From: Bacteroidales bacterium
Lineage (GTDB): Bacteria; Bacteroidota; Bacteroidia; Bacteroidales; UBA932
Assembly: GCA_015060445.1 (NCBI GenBank)
Contig: SUYL01000042.1
Span: 1 to 64,000, forward strand
DNA: 64,000 nucleotides
Direction: 5' to 3'
This document shows, piece by piece, positions 53,580 to 63,016 of the stretch (position 1 is the first letter of the stretch; every line of letters begins with the position of its first letter). The notes beneath the pieces were generated by a model. It did not search any database and was not told the origin of the DNA. It saw only the letters and a program-made list of their open reading frames with translations. The translations under genes and the position numbers were made by a program.

Positions 53580-54164
53580 TTAGAATACATAAATCAAGTT
53601 GATTGCAGCCTTGGTAGGTCCAAAATAGTGGTCTTTGCCATCCGGCAGTTTATCGCCACAATCCTCACATTCATACTTCTCCCAATCTATATATGCATAT
53701 CCCAGGCCCAGGTTAAGACCAAGATTCCAATGTTTTCCCAGAATCCACTGATGGCCCCAACTTACACCACCACCGTAAAAGTTACCTTTATAACGGTAAC
53801 GGCCCAGATCATCAAGCGGAGAAAACGGGAGGTCTATACCTGTAGTCTTAAAGACACCACCCATAAGATGTACACCAAAGAAATGTCCGTTGAACTTGTC
53901 ACAAAGCCAATAGCGCAACTCTGGGGCAACCATGCCCAGTTTGAGCATCTTGTCACCCACACCGTTCTCTGTTGACTTGTAACTCCATGGATTGAAATAG
54001 AGTGGAACATCAATTGTCCACTTAGGTGCTATGCCTACTTCCACTCCAACATTGGGGATGAGCAGCGCATCCATAGGCACATTAGTTTTTAATGCTACTT
54101 GTCCGAAAAGGCATGTAGAGGCAAATAAACCTAACGCCATTAAAAAGAATTTTCTTAACAACAT
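53580..54164 (-). CDS. DUF3575-type outer-membrane protein
   Basis: A 194-residue exported protein. The ATG at 54164 is preferred because AAGGAG lies 8 bases before it; a GTG at 54173 would add three residues. Signal peptide LLRKFFLMALGLFASTCLFG. The mature part has alternating beta strands (VALKTNVPMDALLIPNVGVE, FNGHFFGVHLMGGVF, KHWNLGLNLGLGYAYIDW) and ends in aromatic INLIYVF, as expected for a small outer-membrane barrel of the DUF3575 type. First gene of the DUF3575-DUF3868 unit. Confidence 0.87.
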   Translation of the reverse strand: MLLRKFFLMALGLFASTCLFGQVALKTNVPMDALLIPNVGVEVGIAPKWTIDVPLYFNPWSYKSTENGVGDKMLKLGMVAPELRYWLCDKFNGHFFGVHLMGGVFKTTGIDLPFSPLDDLGRYRYKGNFYGGGVSWGHQWILGKHWNLGLNLGLGYAYIDWEKYECEDCGDKLPDGKDHYFGPTKAAINLIYVF

Positions 54165-54222
54165 AATTTTCACTCCTTCAAAATTTAAATGTTTGTCAAT
54201 TGCTTTAAGTTTTCATGTGTTG

Positions 54223-54230
54223 CAAAAGTA
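54223..54230 (-). promoter_or_regulatory. -7 element of the DUF3575-DUF3868 unit
   Basis: TACTTTTG on the minus strand matches TAnnTTTG, 58 bases before the start. The 415-base divergent region 54165-54579 contains this element, an AT run at 54351-54362, the palindromic sites at 54379-54421 and the promoter for the plus-strand gene; no gene is seen in it. Confidence 0.55.
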
Positions 54231-54378
54231 CCGCAATAAGAACTATGGGAAGATTGGTAATTCCATCTTTATTAAGAGGTAATTTTTCCAGAGTGAATTT
54301 TGAACGATACAGGCTCAAAAAATGTTCTTTAGGCAGGAGATTTTACCCTATATATATATATAGGTGTAACCCCCGAGT

Positions 54379-54421
54379 GAATGATACACCTATCATTCTG
54401 ATTATGAGGGGTATATCATTC
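54379..54421. promoter_or_regulatory. Candidate operator: GAATGATA/TATCATTC palindrome plus third half-site
   Basis: GAATGATA (54379-54386), four bases, TATCATTC (54391-54398) form a perfect palindrome; a second TATCATTC lies at 54414-54421, 23 bases (about two helical turns) from the first. The cluster sits in the divergent region between the DUF3575 unit and the lipoprotein/hybrid-regulator genes. It is a natural binding site candidate for the AraC-type output domain encoded at 55240. Confidence 0.55.
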
Positions 54422-54490
54422 ATTAAACAGTGGTATTTTAATCAATCGTATGCAATTTGGTCATAACATCTGCATTTTGTTCATAAAAAA

Positions 54491-54521
54491 TTTGGAGGGT
54501 TGAATTAAATACATACCTTTG
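54491..54521 (+). promoter_or_regulatory. Consensus promoter of the lipoprotein gene at 54580
   Basis: TTTG (54491-54494), exactly 19 bases, then TACCTTTG (54514-54521). The start codon is 58 bases downstream, giving a leader of about 50 nt. Confidence 0.75.
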
Positions 54522-54579
54522 CACCAGGTGTTAAGTGGAAAATCATTCAAAACAGTAAAATTTTTAAAAACCTTTGAAT

Positions 54580-55179
54580 ATGAAAACAAGACATTTTTTA
54601 TTGGCCGCACTACTTATTATGGCATTGACATCATGCTCTGCTGAATTAATCAGCCCTGCTGAAGATATGCCCGCCAAAAGTGTTCTTGAGACAGAATACA
54701 ACGCCCTTAAAATATCTTCAGTTGACGCACAGACCGCTTCACTACCTGCAATTTCAATGACAGAGGCTGAAAACATACTCAAATCTTTGCGCTCACACAA
54801 GAATGCAAAAGAGGAATTTCAGGTAAGCACACATAATGAAGGTGATGCACATCTTTGGGATCTGCTTATGAAACAGACTATAGACAACAAGTATATATTT
54901 ACCATCCAACTGCACCTTACATCATACGATGACGGTTCTCTGTTCTATAACGGATATGACACTGAGTGTTCATCAAAAATTATTGCCTGGAAAGTTGGAG
55001 GTTTCAGTTTTGAGTCTGACAAGACAGATTCTGATGTCTTCAAATTCAAATCTGCAAGCAACCTTTTCTTCAAGATTGCCTCCGATTCAGGAGAACCTGC
55101 ATATTATAAGGTAAATGTTGCAATCCAAGGCAATTACCATTCAGATACACAGACATCAAACTATACATATACTTTGTAA
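54580..55179 (+). CDS. Lipoprotein of unknown function in the fimbrial regulatory region
   Basis: A 199-residue lipoprotein with signal LLIMALTSC (Cys19). The mature part has a short helical segment (MTEAENILKSLRSHKNAKEE) and a beta-rich C-terminal half (IDNKYIFTIQLHLTSYDDGS, SNLFFKIASDSGEPAYYKVN). I recognise no family. It has a strong consensus promoter and is followed 60 bases later by the hybrid two-component regulator in the same direction, so a sensory or fimbria-related surface role is plausible but unproven. Confidence 0.75.
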   Translation: MKTRHFLLAALLIMALTSCSAELISPAEDMPAKSVLETEYNALKISSVDAQTASLPAISMTEAENILKSLRSHKNAKEEFQVSTHNEGDAHLWDLLMKQTIDNKYIFTIQLHLTSYDDGSLFYNGYDTECSSKIIAWKVGGFSFESDKTDSDVFKFKSASNLFFKIASDSGEPAYYKVNVAIQGNYHSDTQTSNYTYTL

Positions 55180-55210
55180 AAATCTAAAGTCATTATTCAA
55201 CTAAAAAGAT

Positions 55211-55218
55211 TATCTTTG
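55211..55218 (+). promoter_or_regulatory. -7 element of the hybrid regulator gene
   Basis: TATCTTTG matches TAnnTTTG, 21 bases before the start at 55240. No TTTG at the right -33 distance, so transcription may be activator-dependent or come from the preceding gene. Confidence 0.5.
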
Positions 55219-55239
55219 TTGCAATAATGCAATTGCCTA

Positions 55240-58200
55240 ATGAAAAAATTATCCCTGCTCATTGCATTAATAATATGCAATGAGTTTTTTGCTTTCGGTT
55301 TTTTCAACCAGCCCAAATACAAACTGTACAACAAATCAGACGGGCTCAACAACAATACCGTTTCTGCCATATTCCAGGACAGGGAAGGCTATTTGTGGCT
55401 CGGAACCGACATTGGATTAACCAGGAGCGACGGAGTGAATTTCCGCCACTACCCCTTCAGCGAAGCCGGCGGAAGTTTCATTACAAAAATCTACCAGTTG
55501 AAGGACTCACTCCTGTGGTGCTGGTCCAACAGTTACATAGCCCCCGTATGCTTTGACTCATTCCATGGGAAGGATATTCCAATTGAAGGTCCCGACGAAT
55601 CTTACCTGCAGTCACTCAAAGACTTCTGCATTCTGGACAACAAACTCTATGCACTGCAGGGGTCAAAACTTGTGCATCTCCCGGTTGAATACAAGGAGGC
55701 ATCCATAGTATTGCAAGCAGAAGAGATACCTTTTGACAAAGAGATAAAGAGGGTTTTCTGCGGCAACAATTCACTGTACCTGCTCCACAAGGATGAACTG
55801 GTAATATTCAATCCGCAGACTGGGAGCAGGAAGGCAATTTCAATTGCATCTTTAGGCATAACCGCAAGCGGCCAGGTGAGCCATATAAAGGCATTTGGAG
55901 ATTACCTTTTCTTATATGGCGCCGCAATAATGCCGGTATGCTATAATCTGGAATCAGGAAAGAGTGTGGCTCTTGAAACTTCAGACCCACTTGTAGATAT
56001 CCAGCAGGTAGACGGGAAGAGATTCATTTACGCAACCTGGAATTCCATATCGGTTCTCACTTTCAGCAGTGAAGACTATACTGCTGCGCAACAGGATTCA
56101 TTTGGGCTGTTTGACAATCTGGCCCCATATGCCAGAATATTCAGAAACAGCATCAACGAACTCTACTACGACCAAAGGAACCAGGTTCTGTGGGTAGGCA
56201 TTACAGGAAGGGGACTCATGAAGATATCATTCAGGGGAGAGAGGCTAAAATATATAGAGATCCCTTCCAATATAAAGTCTGTAAACGGCCTTACCCAGGA
56301 TATGGGTGGGTATATATGGATAAGTACAGATACCAAAGGTGTATTCCGCAGTACAACCAGCCAGTTGTCTTCCAAGATGCATTTTGAGCAATGGCCGGAA
56401 GCAAAAAACGGGAGGTATGTCCAATACCTGGATCAATTTGGGGGGCTGTGGTTTGGAGACAGTTATGGAAATGTAATTCAACTCAACACCAACACCGGCA
56501 AGAAGAATTCCCTCAAGATTGAATGTCCTGCAGAAGAGGGGACAATAACCGCAGAGAATATAAATGCTTTATACCTCAACTCCCGCAACGACCTGTGGGT
56601 TGCAGCAGACAACGGATTGTTCATTTTTGATATGAGCACCAGGAAACTGCTGGCGTATATGCCAAACAGCAGCAAAACGGGCAACATAACCGCAATATGC
56701 CAGGACGGAGGTGGGACCATGTGGCTTGGAACCGAAAGGGGTGTACACATGGCTGTGCGTGAAGGCAATACTGTAAATCTTACTTCCGGATTTGAAAATA
56801 GCGAGAATGTTGCCGCCAACAAGGTCCTTGCCCTGTATGTAAACAATTTCAACCAGTTGTATGCATCATACGAAGACAAGACAATACATATAGATGCCAA
56901 AAGCAAGGAGGTTGTTGAGGCCCTCATGCTCCACCGCGACTACTCAAGCGGACATATCCGCTGTATCACGGATGACGGCAGCGGGTGTACCTGGCTTGGC
57001 ACCGCTTCAGGGGTTGTAATGGTAAACAACGGCACCCTTGAATCATACCTTTACGAACTTGCAGAGAGTTTCATTGAGGTACACAGACTCAAGGATGGGG
57101 AACTTCTATGGGCAACCTCAAACGGACTTGTATATTTCCGTCCCGACGAAATAAAGCATTGGGTTGGCAACAGGGAACTCACAATATCAGATCTGGAAAT
57201 CAACTACAGGACATTGGGTGATGACACCCCACGCACATTCAACAAGCAGTTGCAGTTCAAGCACAACGAGAACAACCTGCATATATATGTGAGCGACATG
57301 AGGTTTGGTGCCAGCCGCAGCAAAATTGAATACCGTCTCCTCCCTGTTGAACAGGAGTGGAAATCTACATACGGCAACTGCATTGAACTCAAGAACCTCA
57401 AACAGGGAAAATACACCCTTGAATTGAGGAATCCGCACATCACAGAACAGGAGCCCCCTGTAACCCAAATGAAATTTGTTGTAAAGCCGTTATGGATTTT
57501 CAGTTTCTGGGGAATCTTCATATCTGCCGCAACACTTTTAGCCATATTGGTTCTCAGTTACATATTTGTTCTGTTAAGATTGCGCAACAGGAAGAATCTC
57601 TCCGCTATGGAGAGCAGGCTGCTCATTAAAATAGACGAACAGAACCAGAGAGAAGAGAGGGCACTGCTGCGCAGCAGGCTCAGACATGAGATTATACAGC
57701 AACTCAGGACCCCAATTTCTCTGATAATTGCCCCACTAAAGGAGATAACACAAAATGTATCCCTAAGTGAAGATGTAAAGTTGAAATCCAACATAGCACT
57801 TCTCAACAGTGTTATTGTACAGGAGATCTGTACCCGTCTGGAAGATCTGTTCCTGTTGGAAAAGGATGAAATCTACAAGGTTGCCCCTTACGAAATAAGC
57901 AAGATTTCAAACTCTACAGTATCACCATTGAGGGAGATTATCAATACCAGTACGGTAAAGGTATATTTCGACAAGGACAGACGTTCCGAGAAAATCCTGT
58001 GGGTTGACCGTACCCGCATAAGTTTCCTTCTCAGGAGCCTTCTTGTACACACTCTCCAGTATCTTGAGTATTCGGGCGAGATGTGGCTCGACCTCAAAGA
58101 GGAGACAGTAAACGGTACCCACTTCTGCATTTTTGTAATAAAGACCAGAAAGATAGCGAAAATACAGAAAGACCGCACCTTCAGTCTCTGCAATGACTAT

Positions 58201-59265
58201 GACGAGGCCATAAACCAGAAACTTCTTGGATGGCAATTGCTCCAATACGTAGCAACAATGCACAAGGGTGATGTAATCTTTAAGGAGAGCGTGGAAAACG
58301 GGCTGGAAGTTTCACTGCATCTTCCTTTCCTTACAAAAGAGGACTGGAAAGATAAAGAAAATGTACAGATAGTTGAGCCAATTATTGCAGAAAACGAGCA
58401 GGAAGCCCTTGCAAGCATCATTGTTAATGAGTCCTCTGTAGATTTGAACATGGAGGAAGATGGTGATGACCTTCAGCAGGGCAAAATAAAACTGCTTGTA
58501 ATAGAAGATAACCCTGATATAAGGCTCTATATGAAAGTTATGTTCGGCAAACAATACAACGTACTGTTTGCCGAGAACGGGGTGGAAGGACTGAAGATTG
58601 CAACAGAGGAGATTCCTAACCTCATCCTCACAGATGTTATGATGCCTGTTATGGACGGATATGAAGTGCTCCGTATCATTAAGGAGAATGCCACCACATG
58701 CCATATTCCGGTAGTGCTTCTCACTGCGCTTACAGGTGAAGAGGATATAATAAAGGGATTTGACCTTGGTGCAGATGACTACATAACCAAACCGTTCAAT
58801 CCTGAAATCCTGAGAGCCAAAGTAAGGCAGTTGGTTAAGGGAAGGGGTGAACTCAAGCAGATATATTCAAAACGGCTCACATCAACCAGTGAATCATTGG
58901 ATGAAATTGAGAGCCATAAAGCAGAGGAAGATCCGCTGATAATTAAAATAAACGAACTGGTTATTGCAAATATCCAAAACCCGGACTTTAATGTAAAGGA
59001 ACTTGCCAGCATGCTTTTCATGAGCCAGCCTACCCTTTACAGGAAAGTTAAACAGATAACAGGATTCACCATTATTGAGGTGGTGCGTACAGTACGTCTC
59101 AAACAGGCTGCCCAACTGCTCAAGACCAGAAAATACGGCATCCAGGAGGTGGCGGAACTGGTAGGTTACAATGATGTACCAACATTCCGCAAGCACTTTG
59201 TTGCATTGTACGGCACAACACCATCTTCATTCTCGGCTTCGTCGGGAGGAGAACAGAAGAACTGA
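55240..59265 (+). CDS. Hybrid two-component regulator with propeller sensor, degenerate kinase, receiver and AraC domain
   Basis: A 1341-residue HTCS-type protein. The signal is followed by propeller repeats (DREGYLWLGTDIGL, GGLWFGDSYGN, DLWVAADNGLFIFD, GGTMWLGTERG), a Y_Y_Y domain (about 660-745) and a membrane helix (about 750-775). The kinase part is abnormal: where the H-box should read HExRTP it reads QQLRTP (Gln820 in place of His), the N-box Asn is absent (SLLVHTLQYLE), and the glycine-rich G1 and G2 motifs are missing. The receiver is intact (EDNPDI, phospho-acceptor Asp1132 in LTDVMMP, Lys in TKPFN), as is the AraC DNA-binding domain (about 1240-1335). It probably regulates the neighbouring fimbrial genes, with phosphate coming from another kinase or with ligand-driven control. 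Confidence 0.92.
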   Translation: MKKLSLLIALIICNEFFAFGFFNQPKYKLYNKSDGLNNNTVSAIFQDREGYLWLGTDIGLTRSDGVNFRHYPFSEAGGSFITKIYQLKDSLLWCWSNSYIAPVCFDSFHGKDIPIEGPDESYLQSLKDFCILDNKLYALQGSKLVHLPVEYKEASIVLQAEEIPFDKEIKRVFCGNNSLYLLHKDELVIFNPQTGSRKAISIASLGITASGQVSHIKAFGDYLFLYGAAIMPVCYNLESGKSVALETSDPLVDIQQVDGKRFIYATWNSISVLTFSSEDYTAAQQDSFGLFDNLAPYARIFRNSINELYYDQRNQVLWVGITGRGLMKISFRGERLKYIEIPSNIKSVNGLTQDMGGYIWISTDTKGVFRSTTSQLSSKMHFEQWPEAKNGRYVQYLDQFGGLWFGDSYGNVIQLNTNTGKKNSLKIECPAEEGTITAENINALYLNSRNDLWVAADNGLFIFDMSTRKLLAYMPNSSKTGNITAICQDGGGTMWLGTERGVHMAVREGNTVNLTSGFENSENVAANKVLALYVNNFNQLYASYEDKTIHIDAKSKEVVEALMLHRDYSSGHIRCITDDGSGCTWLGTASGVVMVNNGTLESYLYELAESFIEVHRLKDGELLWATSNGLVYFRPDEIKHWVGNRELTISDLEINYRTLGDDTPRTFNKQLQFKHNENNLHIYVSDMRFGASRSKIEYRLLPVEQEWKSTYGNCIELKNLKQGKYTLELRNPHITEQEPPVTQMKFVVKPLWIFSFWGIFISAATLLAILVLSYIFVLLRLRNRKNLSAMESRLLIKIDEQNQREERALLRSRLRHEIIQQLRTPISLIIAPLKEITQNVSLSEDVKLKSNIALLNSVIVQEICTRLEDLFLLEKDEIYKVAPYEISKISNSTVSPLREIINTSTVKVYFDKDRRSEKILWVDRTRISFLLRSLLVHTLQYLEYSGEMWLDLKEETVNGTHFCIFVIKTRKIAKIQKDRTFSLCNDYDEAINQKLLGWQLLQYVATMHKGDVIFKESVENGLEVSLHLPFLTKEDWKDKENVQIVEPIIAENEQEALASIIVNESSVDLNMEEDGDDLQQGKIKLLVIEDNPDIRLYMKVMFGKQYNVLFAENGVEGLKIATEEIPNLILTDVMMPVMDGYEVLRIIKENATTCHIPVVLLTALTGEEDIIKGFDLGADDYITKPFNPEILRAKVRQLVKGRGELKQIYSKRLTSTSESLDEIESHKAEEDPLIIKINELVIANIQNPDFNVKELASMLFMSQPTLYRKVKQITGFTIIEVVRTVRLKQAAQLLKTRKYGIQEVAELVGYNDVPTFRKHFVALYGTTPSSFSASSGGEQKN

Positions 59266-59283
59266 TTGGCATCCACTGATTTT

Positions 59284-59314
59284 TTGATAATTGGGAAGTT
59301 GTATTTATATTTGC
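59284..59314 (+). promoter_or_regulatory. Consensus promoter of efp
   Basis: TTTG (59284-59287), exactly 19 bases, then TATATTTG (59307-59314). The start codon is 40 bases downstream. Confidence 0.78.
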
Positions 59315-59354
59315 ACCGCTAAAAAAAGAAAACAATAATTTATAGACAATTTAT

Positions 59355-59921
59355 ATGGCAACTACTGCAGATTTTAAAAACGGATTGTTCTTCAACTACA
59401 ATGGAAAACCTTGTCAGTTGATTTATTTCCAACACGTAAAACCAGGTAAAGGTCCTGCTTTTGTAAAAACCAAATTCAGAAACCTTGAGAACGGTAAAAT
59501 TCTTGAGAACACCTTCAGTGCAGGTGAGAAAATTGAGATTATCACTGTAGAGAGAAGACCTTACCAGTTCCTTTACAAAGATGAGACAGGTTTCAACTTC
59601 ATGCACAATGAGACTTTTGAGCAGATTCACCTTGAGGAGGATTTCGTAGACAATGCAGACCTTATGAAAGAGGGCCAGTATGTAGAGATGATGTTCCTTG
59701 CAGACGAGGAGAGATGCCTTACTTGCGAACTTCCTCAGTTCGTTGAGTTGGAGGTTACCTACACAGAGCCTGCTGTTAAAGGTGATACCGCTTCTACTAA
59801 TGCACAGAAAGAGTGTACCCTTGAGACAGGTGCAAGAATCATGGTTCCTCTGTTCATCAACCAGGGCGAGAAAATCCGCGTAAAAGTTGAGGACAGAAGT
59901 TACGGTGAGCGTGTAAGATAA
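59355..59921 (+). CDS. efp: Translation elongation factor P
   Basis: A 188-residue EF-P. The KOW-like domain I carries the tip loop VKPGKGPAFVKTK with Lys32, the residue modified in many bacteria. Domains II/III contain TVERRPYQFLYKD and the signature region GARIMVPLFINQGEKIRV. It binds between P and E sites and relieves stalling at polyproline. It stands alone between its own consensus promoter and a terminator. Confidence 0.97.
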   Translation: MATTADFKNGLFFNYNGKPCQLIYFQHVKPGKGPAFVKTKFRNLENGKILENTFSAGEKIEIITVERRPYQFLYKDETGFNFMHNETFEQIHLEEDFVDNADLMKEGQYVEMMFLADEERCLTCELPQFVELEVTYTEPAVKGDTASTNAQKECTLETGARIMVPLFINQGEKIRVKVEDRSYGERVR

Positions 59922-59950
59922 TTTTTATAAGAAATTATTTTTAACTTTAT

Positions 59951-59979
59951 AGCCGTTTCCGTGAGGGGACGGCTTTTTT
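59951..59979 (+). terminator. Rho-independent terminator after efp
   Basis: AGCCGTTTCC (59951-59960) pairs with GGGGACGGCT (59965-59974) with two G-T pairs, loop GTGA, followed by a T tract. Confidence 0.85.
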
Positions 59980-60007
59980 CATTTGAAACAACAAACACAC
60001 CATAATT

Positions 60008-61432
60008 ATGAAAAAACTATTTGCACTATTGGCACTTGCATTTGCAGTTTACGCATGCCAGATGCCACAAATCACAAATGAAAGCATTGAAACTGCCATA
60101 AAGGAGGGCAACTTTACCCAGGCAGAACAGATGATCAAACTTAAAATTGCAACTGAGGACCTTACCCCTGGCGAAGTATGGGACCTTGACGCAAAAATCC
60201 AGACAATGCACCGTATCCGCAAGGACTTCTCCAAAGTTGATACCACAGTAATGGCATACATAAAGAAGGTTATCCCCAATGTAACCCCTGAGCAGATTGC
60301 AAAATGGGAGGCATCAGGCGCCCTTGAGTGCATGATGATTGACGGAGAAAAAAGATACTTCCGCAACGCCCCAAGAAACCTTTTCAGAATTGACGCCGAG
60401 GCACAGGCACATTGGGATGTAAACGGAAGGCAGTCAGATGACCTTGATATCTTCCTTTCAAAACACATCCCGTCTGTTGTTGCACAGACCAAGAAAAATA
60501 AAATTGAAAACCTCACAAAACCACAGAAAATGAGGGTAACATACACCCTTGTTGTAAAACCTAACGAGGTACCTGAGGGAGAGACAATAAGAGTTTGGTT
60601 GCCATACCCAAGAGAGAATAAACGCAGTTTCAACGTGAACCTTCTATCCGCATCCCACAAGAACTACATCATTTCTCCCGACGAGTATGACCACAAGAGC
60701 ATCTACATGGAGTCTGTAGCGGTAAAGGACAGCGCAATGAAATTCTGCTACCAGCTTGAACTTGAAACATCAGACCATTGGTTCAACTTTGGCCCTGAGG
60801 ATGTAAAACCATATGACACCGAGTCTGAGCTATACAAGGAATATACTGCAGAGCGCAAGACCCACGTAATCTTCAACCCGGAACTTAAACGTATAACCGA
60901 CAGCCTTGTTGCTGGTGAGACAAACCCATACAACAAAGCAATCAGAATTTTCGACTACATTTCCAAAAACTATCCTTGGGCAAGTGCAAGGGAATACGCA
61001 ACATTGGAGAACATTCCTGAATACGTACTCAAGAACAAGCACGGAGACTGTGGCCAGGTTGGACTTACTTTCATTACAATGGCCCGCTATGCAGGCATCC
61101 CTGCAAAATGGCAGAGCGGCTTTATGCTGCATCCTGGTGAGGCAGGCATGCATGACTGGGCTGAGGCTTACTTTGAGGGGATAGGCTGGGTTCCTGTAGA
61201 TGTATCATTTGGCCTTGTACCTAATGAAGATGATAATGTATACCATTTCTACATGGGTGGAATTGACGCACACAGATATTATGTAAACGAGGATTACTCA
61301 GGCACATTCTTCCCTGCAAAGAACCACTTGAGAAGCGAGACCGTAGACTTCCAGCGCGGTGAGGTTGAATGGAGAGGCGAGAACCTTTACTTTGGCCGCT
61401 GGTCTTGGGACATAGAAGTTGAATACCTGTAA
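60008..61432 (+). CDS. Transglutaminase-like lipoprotein
   Basis: A 474-residue lipoprotein (signal AFAVYAC, Cys17). A helical N-terminal part is followed by a beta-rich domain (about 180-270) and a transglutaminase-like core with a full triad: Cys348 in HGDCGQVGLTF, His382 in GMHDWAEAYF, Asp398 in WVPVDVSFG. Such domains act as cysteine peptidases, amidases or transglutaminases; in bacteria most are hydrolases. The substrate is unknown. It is exported and probably anchored at the inner face of the outer membrane. It stands alone and ends in a terminator. Confidence 0.87.
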   Translation: MKKLFALLALAFAVYACQMPQITNESIETAIKEGNFTQAEQMIKLKIATEDLTPGEVWDLDAKIQTMHRIRKDFSKVDTTVMAYIKKVIPNVTPEQIAKWEASGALECMMIDGEKRYFRNAPRNLFRIDAEAQAHWDVNGRQSDDLDIFLSKHIPSVVAQTKKNKIENLTKPQKMRVTYTLVVKPNEVPEGETIRVWLPYPRENKRSFNVNLLSASHKNYIISPDEYDHKSIYMESVAVKDSAMKFCYQLELETSDHWFNFGPEDVKPYDTESELYKEYTAERKTHVIFNPELKRITDSLVAGETNPYNKAIRIFDYISKNYPWASAREYATLENIPEYVLKNKHGDCGQVGLTFITMARYAGIPAKWQSGFMLHPGEAGMHDWAEAYFEGIGWVPVDVSFGLVPNEDDNVYHFYMGGIDAHRYYVNEDYSGTFFPAKNHLRSETVDFQRGEVEWRGENLYFGRWSWDIEVEYL

Positions 61433-61481
61433 AAAGCAGAATGCTGAAACAGAAGAGGCTGACCCAAAAGGACTACCCTTC

Positions 61482-61516
61482 ATCGGCGGTGAAATACTAT
61501 TCACCGCCGATTTTGT
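61482..61516 (+). terminator. Rho-independent terminator after the transglutaminase-like gene
   Basis: ATCGGCGGTGAA (61482-61493) pairs perfectly with TTCACCGCCGAT (61500-61511), loop of six, followed by TTTTG. The spacer up to 61730 holds only this hairpin and the promoter of the next gene. Confidence 0.8.
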
Positions 61517-61655
61517 TGATATACATTGCATTAGGTTGTTGCGTTGTGAAACGACTTTTTATGCAAAAATGGTTTAAGCGTTGATTTTACCCTTTTGCGT
61601 GTAGTCTTCTATATAGTATAAATTAAGTATAATTAAGATATAATATGCTAAATTC

Positions 61656-61687
61656 TTTGGAGGTCTAAAAAATCGGACATATATTTG
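61656..61687 (+). promoter_or_regulatory. Promoter of the AAA/DUF4143 gene
   Basis: TTTG (61656-61659), 20 bases, then TATATTTG (61680-61687). The start codon is 43 bases downstream. Confidence 0.65.
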
Positions 61688-61730
61688 CATTGCGTAAAAA
61701 TAATCAACTCACTGCGTAAAATGTAATATT

Positions 61731-62915
61731 ATGTATAAAAGAGCCGAATATCAGAAAATTAAATCAAGGCTTGAAGAAGAAAGAACGTTTATTCAGGTTG
61801 TAATGGGTGCTCGCCAGATTGGCAAATCAACAGTTGTCAAGCAGGTACTCAAAGATCTGTCACTGCCTTATCAGTTCTACTCTGCGGACAATGTTCCTGC
61901 CACCAATACTGCGTGGATTTCCAATTGTTGGGCAGCGACACGCAGTCTCAAAGAGAATAATGGCTGGGAGAGTGTCATCCTTGTAATTGACGAGATTCAG
62001 AAAATTGCTAATTGGAGTGAAGTTGTAAAAAAAGAGTGGGATGATGACACATTCCACGACCGAAATATTAAGGTATTGCTTCTTGGTAGTAGTCGTGTAC
62101 TGCTGGAAAAAGGCTTGTCTGAGTCCTTGGCAGGACGGTTCGAAGAGATTCGCATGAGTCATTGGAGCTATAAGGAGATGAAAGAGTGCTTTGGCTTCAC
62201 TGTTGATCAATATATGTTTTACGGAGGCTACCCCGGAGCAGCAACACTGATTGATGATAGTGACCGTTTTGAGCAGTATATCCAGTCAGCGATTATCGAT
62301 GCCACTATAAATAAAGATATCCTTATGGATACTCCAATCAGTAAACCTGCTCTTTTGAAACAAACCTTTGAACTTGGAGCTGCCTACTCCGGAAACCTGC
62401 TATCATTAAATAAAATGTTGGGCTCTTTGCAAGATGCAGGCAACACATCTACATTGGCTGGATACGTTAACCTGCTTAATGAGAGTGGTTTGCTTTGTGG
62501 CCTGCAAAAATATAGTGTTGATATGTCCCGCCGAAGAGCCAGTATTCCAAAGTTCCAAGTATATAACAATGCGTTAAAGATGGTATACAGTCCTCTTACA
62601 TTTGAGCAGGCTATTCTTGACCGTAAAGCGTGGGGACATATCTTTGAATCGGGCATTGGAGCATACCTCGTCAGCCAGGCATTTATTCATCGCTTTGAAG
62701 TGTTCTATTGGCGAGAGCGTAATGACGAAGTAGATTTTATACTTCAGAAAAAGGGCTCTATTGTGGCTATTGAGGTAAAGAGCAATGCTGAGAAAAACAC
62801 AAACGGCTTAGAGAAATTCAGACAGATGTTTAACCCTAAGGCCTCGTTTATCGTTGGTGATGGCGGTATAGGAGTGGAGGAATTTTTATCAATGGATATC
62901 AACAAGCTATTTTAG
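61731..62915 (+). CDS. AAA-type ATPase with DUF4143 domain
   Basis: A 394-residue ATP-binding protein. Walker A GARQIGKST (residues 26-34), Walker B ILVIDEIQKI, then LLLGSSRVLLEKGLSESLAGRFE, the sensor/arginine region typical of this family. The C-terminal DUF4143 part contains RNDEVDFILQKKGSIVAIEVKS, whose Asp...Glu-x-Lys layout matches a PD-(D/E)XK nuclease-like fold. These proteins are common, often scattered and horizontally moved in gut Bacteroidetes; function is unknown. No partner gene is adjacent. The gene is flanked by AT-rich spacers. Confidence 0.88.
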   Translation: MYKRAEYQKIKSRLEEERTFIQVVMGARQIGKSTVVKQVLKDLSLPYQFYSADNVPATNTAWISNCWAATRSLKENNGWESVILVIDEIQKIANWSEVVKKEWDDDTFHDRNIKVLLLGSSRVLLEKGLSESLAGRFEEIRMSHWSYKEMKECFGFTVDQYMFYGGYPGAATLIDDSDRFEQYIQSAIIDATINKDILMDTPISKPALLKQTFELGAAYSGNLLSLNKMLGSLQDAGNTSTLAGYVNLLNESGLLCGLQKYSVDMSRRRASIPKFQVYNNALKMVYSPLTFEQAILDRKAWGHIFESGIGAYLVSQAFIHRFEVFYWRERNDEVDFILQKKGSIVAIEVKSNAEKNTNGLEKFRQMFNPKASFIVGDGGIGVEEFLSMDINKLF

Positions 62916-63016
62916 CGATAGATATTATGGCTAAATGACGCTGTTTTTATATCTGTTGATTCTATTCAGAAAGAGAGTAATAACATAGAATTTTCAAATT
63001 TTAGAAATCCGAAAAC

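Noticed and set aside
61455..61471. GAGGCTGACCCAAAAGG as an insertion sequence end
   Set aside because: The motif resembles ends of repeated elements in Bacteroidetes, but no matching opposite end or transposase remnant is present.
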